DNA from: Hofstenia miamia
Lineage: Eukaryota > Xenacoelomorpha > Acoela > Hofsteniidae
DNA length: 64,000 nt
Direction of reading: 5' to 3'
Assembly (NCBI GenBank): GCA_900660155.1
Contig: CABFPE010000277.1
Coordinates: 454,203 to 518,202 of the forward strand
Shown here: piece after piece, positions 61,729 through 64,000 of the stretch
Position numbering within the stretch: the stretch's first letter is position 1
Layout of the letters: each line of letters opens with the position of its first letter
Translations under genes and position numbers: made by a program
The notes under the pieces: model-generated
What the model was told of the DNA's origin: nothing
Seen by the model: only the letters and a program-made list of their open reading frames with translations
The model's database searches: none

Positions 61729-64000
61729 ACTAAAACATACTGAATTCAAATTATTTTACCTAATACTAATTTGCTATATACTGTAACTTAAAATGATATT
61801 TGTATAGAAAATGTGCACATCTTTGAAAACTTGTAGTGGGGACTTCAATTCTTTAGTCCAGAAGTTGTTTATAGATAGATGGTAGACTCTTGCGCACACC
61901 ATGATATATTTAATCAATTCGTTTGCTTAACAGCATAAGCGTTGCATACTAGCAGTAAAAATTTGTTGATAATTTATTGAATGAAAATTTTTGACAATCC
62001 CTTGATAACAAAATTAATCTAACATACTCTTTAAATTATTTTCACAATGGAATATTAATATCCAGTATAAAAATTCAAAAAAGAAATATGCAGACCCACA
62101 ATTTACACAATATTCTAAACTAAGAATTAGAAACCAATATTTGAAAGGTAAAATAGTGAATTTATTAACGTCACATGCAATGAACAAGATGAGCTTGCGC
62201 ACAGAATTCCAAAAAATAATTGTGCTTGTACAATAATCGTATGTGAAAACGTTATGCACGTGTAAAGAATTATTGAGCGCGCAATTCGAATGTTGACTCA
62301 AAGCCACGACGCGAGTGCATTTAATAGTGTTTACTCATCACAAACACTAATGACATATCATAACAAAATTAATTAACCATCACAGATTCTAATACAAGGT
62401 AATTACAATTACTCTGCCCTCAATTAGACTTTGAAAAATTATACCAGTTGCACATGAAACTTTAAAGTGTGAACAATGGAATTAAATTATGAATGAATCC
62501 AAATACAATAAAACATTGAACTTTAAAAATAAAATATGCATTGCTGCAAAAACCAGGTTAAGATGCGATTTCAACATAATGAAGGCTACACTGTTTTGCT
62601 TATCGAACGATAACACACTTCAAGAAAAGTTAGATCGTTTGATAAATCGTTCTGGTTGCTATCCATTCATTGTCATGCAAGCCAACTAATTTGATTAAAA
62701 TTTTTAATTCAATGATAGACGAGGCTCAAAGTATGAGTGATATAGTAAACTATTTGATTATTACTACATAATTCAATTCACTTTTGTTTACAGATGACAT
62801 TTACAAGTTTTTGACAAATTAAAAAATGTAGCATTTGCAATTTTTTTATCAAAGATTGAACATTTGTTTTGAAAATATAGTGGACACTTATAAAATATGA
62901 CTTACATTTGCACTTATCGAAAGGTGCAAAATTCTTGAAGATTTATCCAATATAATATAAATCACCCTTGCATTTGTTAATAGCTTCACTATTTGAAAAG
63001 CTCATATTTTTCTCAAAGTTCATATGGTTGTAGAACATTTAGTGTTATAGACTTGCAACATAAATAAGATTACTAAACTAAATTGTAAATTTGTGAAAGA
63101 AAACGTAACACATGAAATGAGAAGAATACTGAAAGCGGCTTTTACCGAATCAGTATTATTTGAGCTTACAACTGTATGAATACTAACTGATATTAGTAAT
63201 TAGCAGAAAAAATTCAACCGAAACAAACTAAAAAATTAAAACTGAAAATAATGTATTTGTTATTTGCAATCTAATTTTGAAGCCCCCCTCTTCATAAAAG
63301 AGGTACTCAAAGGCAACTTCACTGCCAGAGAAGAATATTTGCGATAAGACACGCCAACTGCTGTCATGGCGTATTTATTACGCGCATTAGGTAAACAATG
63401 TTTGTTTATACATTGAAATGTATCGGAAACTATTTTGAGTTGTTGACTTTGGATGTAACGGAAATTTAAATTAATTGATTAACAGAATTGTAATTGAAAT
63501 TAATAAATATATTCAGTTTCCAGGACTACTTTCAATAGAAGTATTCGATTTGATATAGTACATGTTAAATGAATTTAGAAAAGAAACGTAATTTTCTATT
63601 AAGTTCATTAAATATCTGAATGTAACGGACCTCCTTAAATTATATTCGAACATCCATTGGATATGGAGCAAATGCTTGATTATAGGATAGAGTTACGATA
63701 AGAAAATTATGAACTAAAAGGATAATGTCTTTAAAATGTGTTAGCATTCTAATTGCTCACATGCATTTTGATCCAACTACTTAAAGATTGTAAAACAAAA
63801 GTTATTAGTCTTAACAGACTACTAAATGAGAATAAACTTTGTACATTTAATTTAAAAATATAATAAAGTTTACAAAAAATAGAATTAATAAATCTAAAAC
63901 ATTGGAATTAAATGCTAATGGAAAGATTGAAATGGAATCCTTGCTATATGTTAGTTAAGAATTAGTTGGGAGAAACACATTTGTTTGATCTCCTTAAGGT
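61729..64000. other. Upstream of PIG-T, no recognised gene
   Basis: AT-rich to the window's end. A plus-strand ATG frame of 66 codons at 62489-62689 has no recognisable family. The presumed PIG-T 5' region shows no clear TATA or CpG-rich block. Confidence 0.4.

Noticed and set aside
62489-62689. 66-codon plus-strand ATG frame
   Set aside because: Short, no family or splice signals; expected by chance in AT-rich DNA.

Overview
The window is AT-rich nuclear DNA from an invertebrate animal. Coding sequence is split by GT-AG introns ending mostly in TTTAG, many only 40-45 nt long and others several kb. The conserved genes are all typical metazoan ones: E(z)/EZH2, E2F, NDRG, PIG-T, LRRC57, TSR3 and an ACAD9/VLCAD-like protein. 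Repeats are LINE, hAT, mariner and piggyBac relics, MITEs and (TA)n tracts. I cannot name the phylum. AG dinucleotides lie directly before several start codons, which would suit a lineage with spliced-leader trans-splicing, but this is inference.

All seven recognised genes lie on the minus strand. In transcription order they are: PIG-T, GPI transamidase (61728-53463); E(z), the PRC2 H3K27 methyltransferase (52588-44957); E2F1-3-type transcription factor (35625 to about 30986); NDRG-family protein (25128-20462); TSR3, 18S rRNA acp-transferase (18899-17727); LRRC57-like leucine-rich repeat protein (16664-12205); and a divergent, probably non-catalytic acyl-CoA dehydrogenase-like protein of the ACAD9/VLCAD group (11321 to about 3600). 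Spacing is 0.9-1.6 kb inside the PIG-T/E(z) pair and inside the NDRG-TSR3-LRRC57-ACAD group.

Mobile DNA: a LINE reverse-transcriptase fragment and an hAT transposase relic fill 1-2.4 kb. A mariner-like relic lies in ACAD intron 1. A LINE 3' end with a (TAA)n tail lies between TSR3 and NDRG. A Harbinger-like MITE sits in NDRG intron 3 and a piggyBac mini-element in NDRG intron 1. Further MITEs and a piggyBac relic fill the 9 kb between E2F and E(z). An hAT copy with a perfect 8-bp target duplication abuts a mariner relic in PIG-T intron 2.

Assembly: three N gaps (27773-28772, 42122-42332, 54038-54460) and six single-N positions. Four single Ns border direct repeats (814, about 1450, 475 and 98 bp) that look like unmerged contig ends or alleles, not biology. 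They create false second copies of NDRG exon 1 and of part of E2F exon 2. No LTR retroelement, virus-like element, tRNA, rRNA or CRISPR was recognised.
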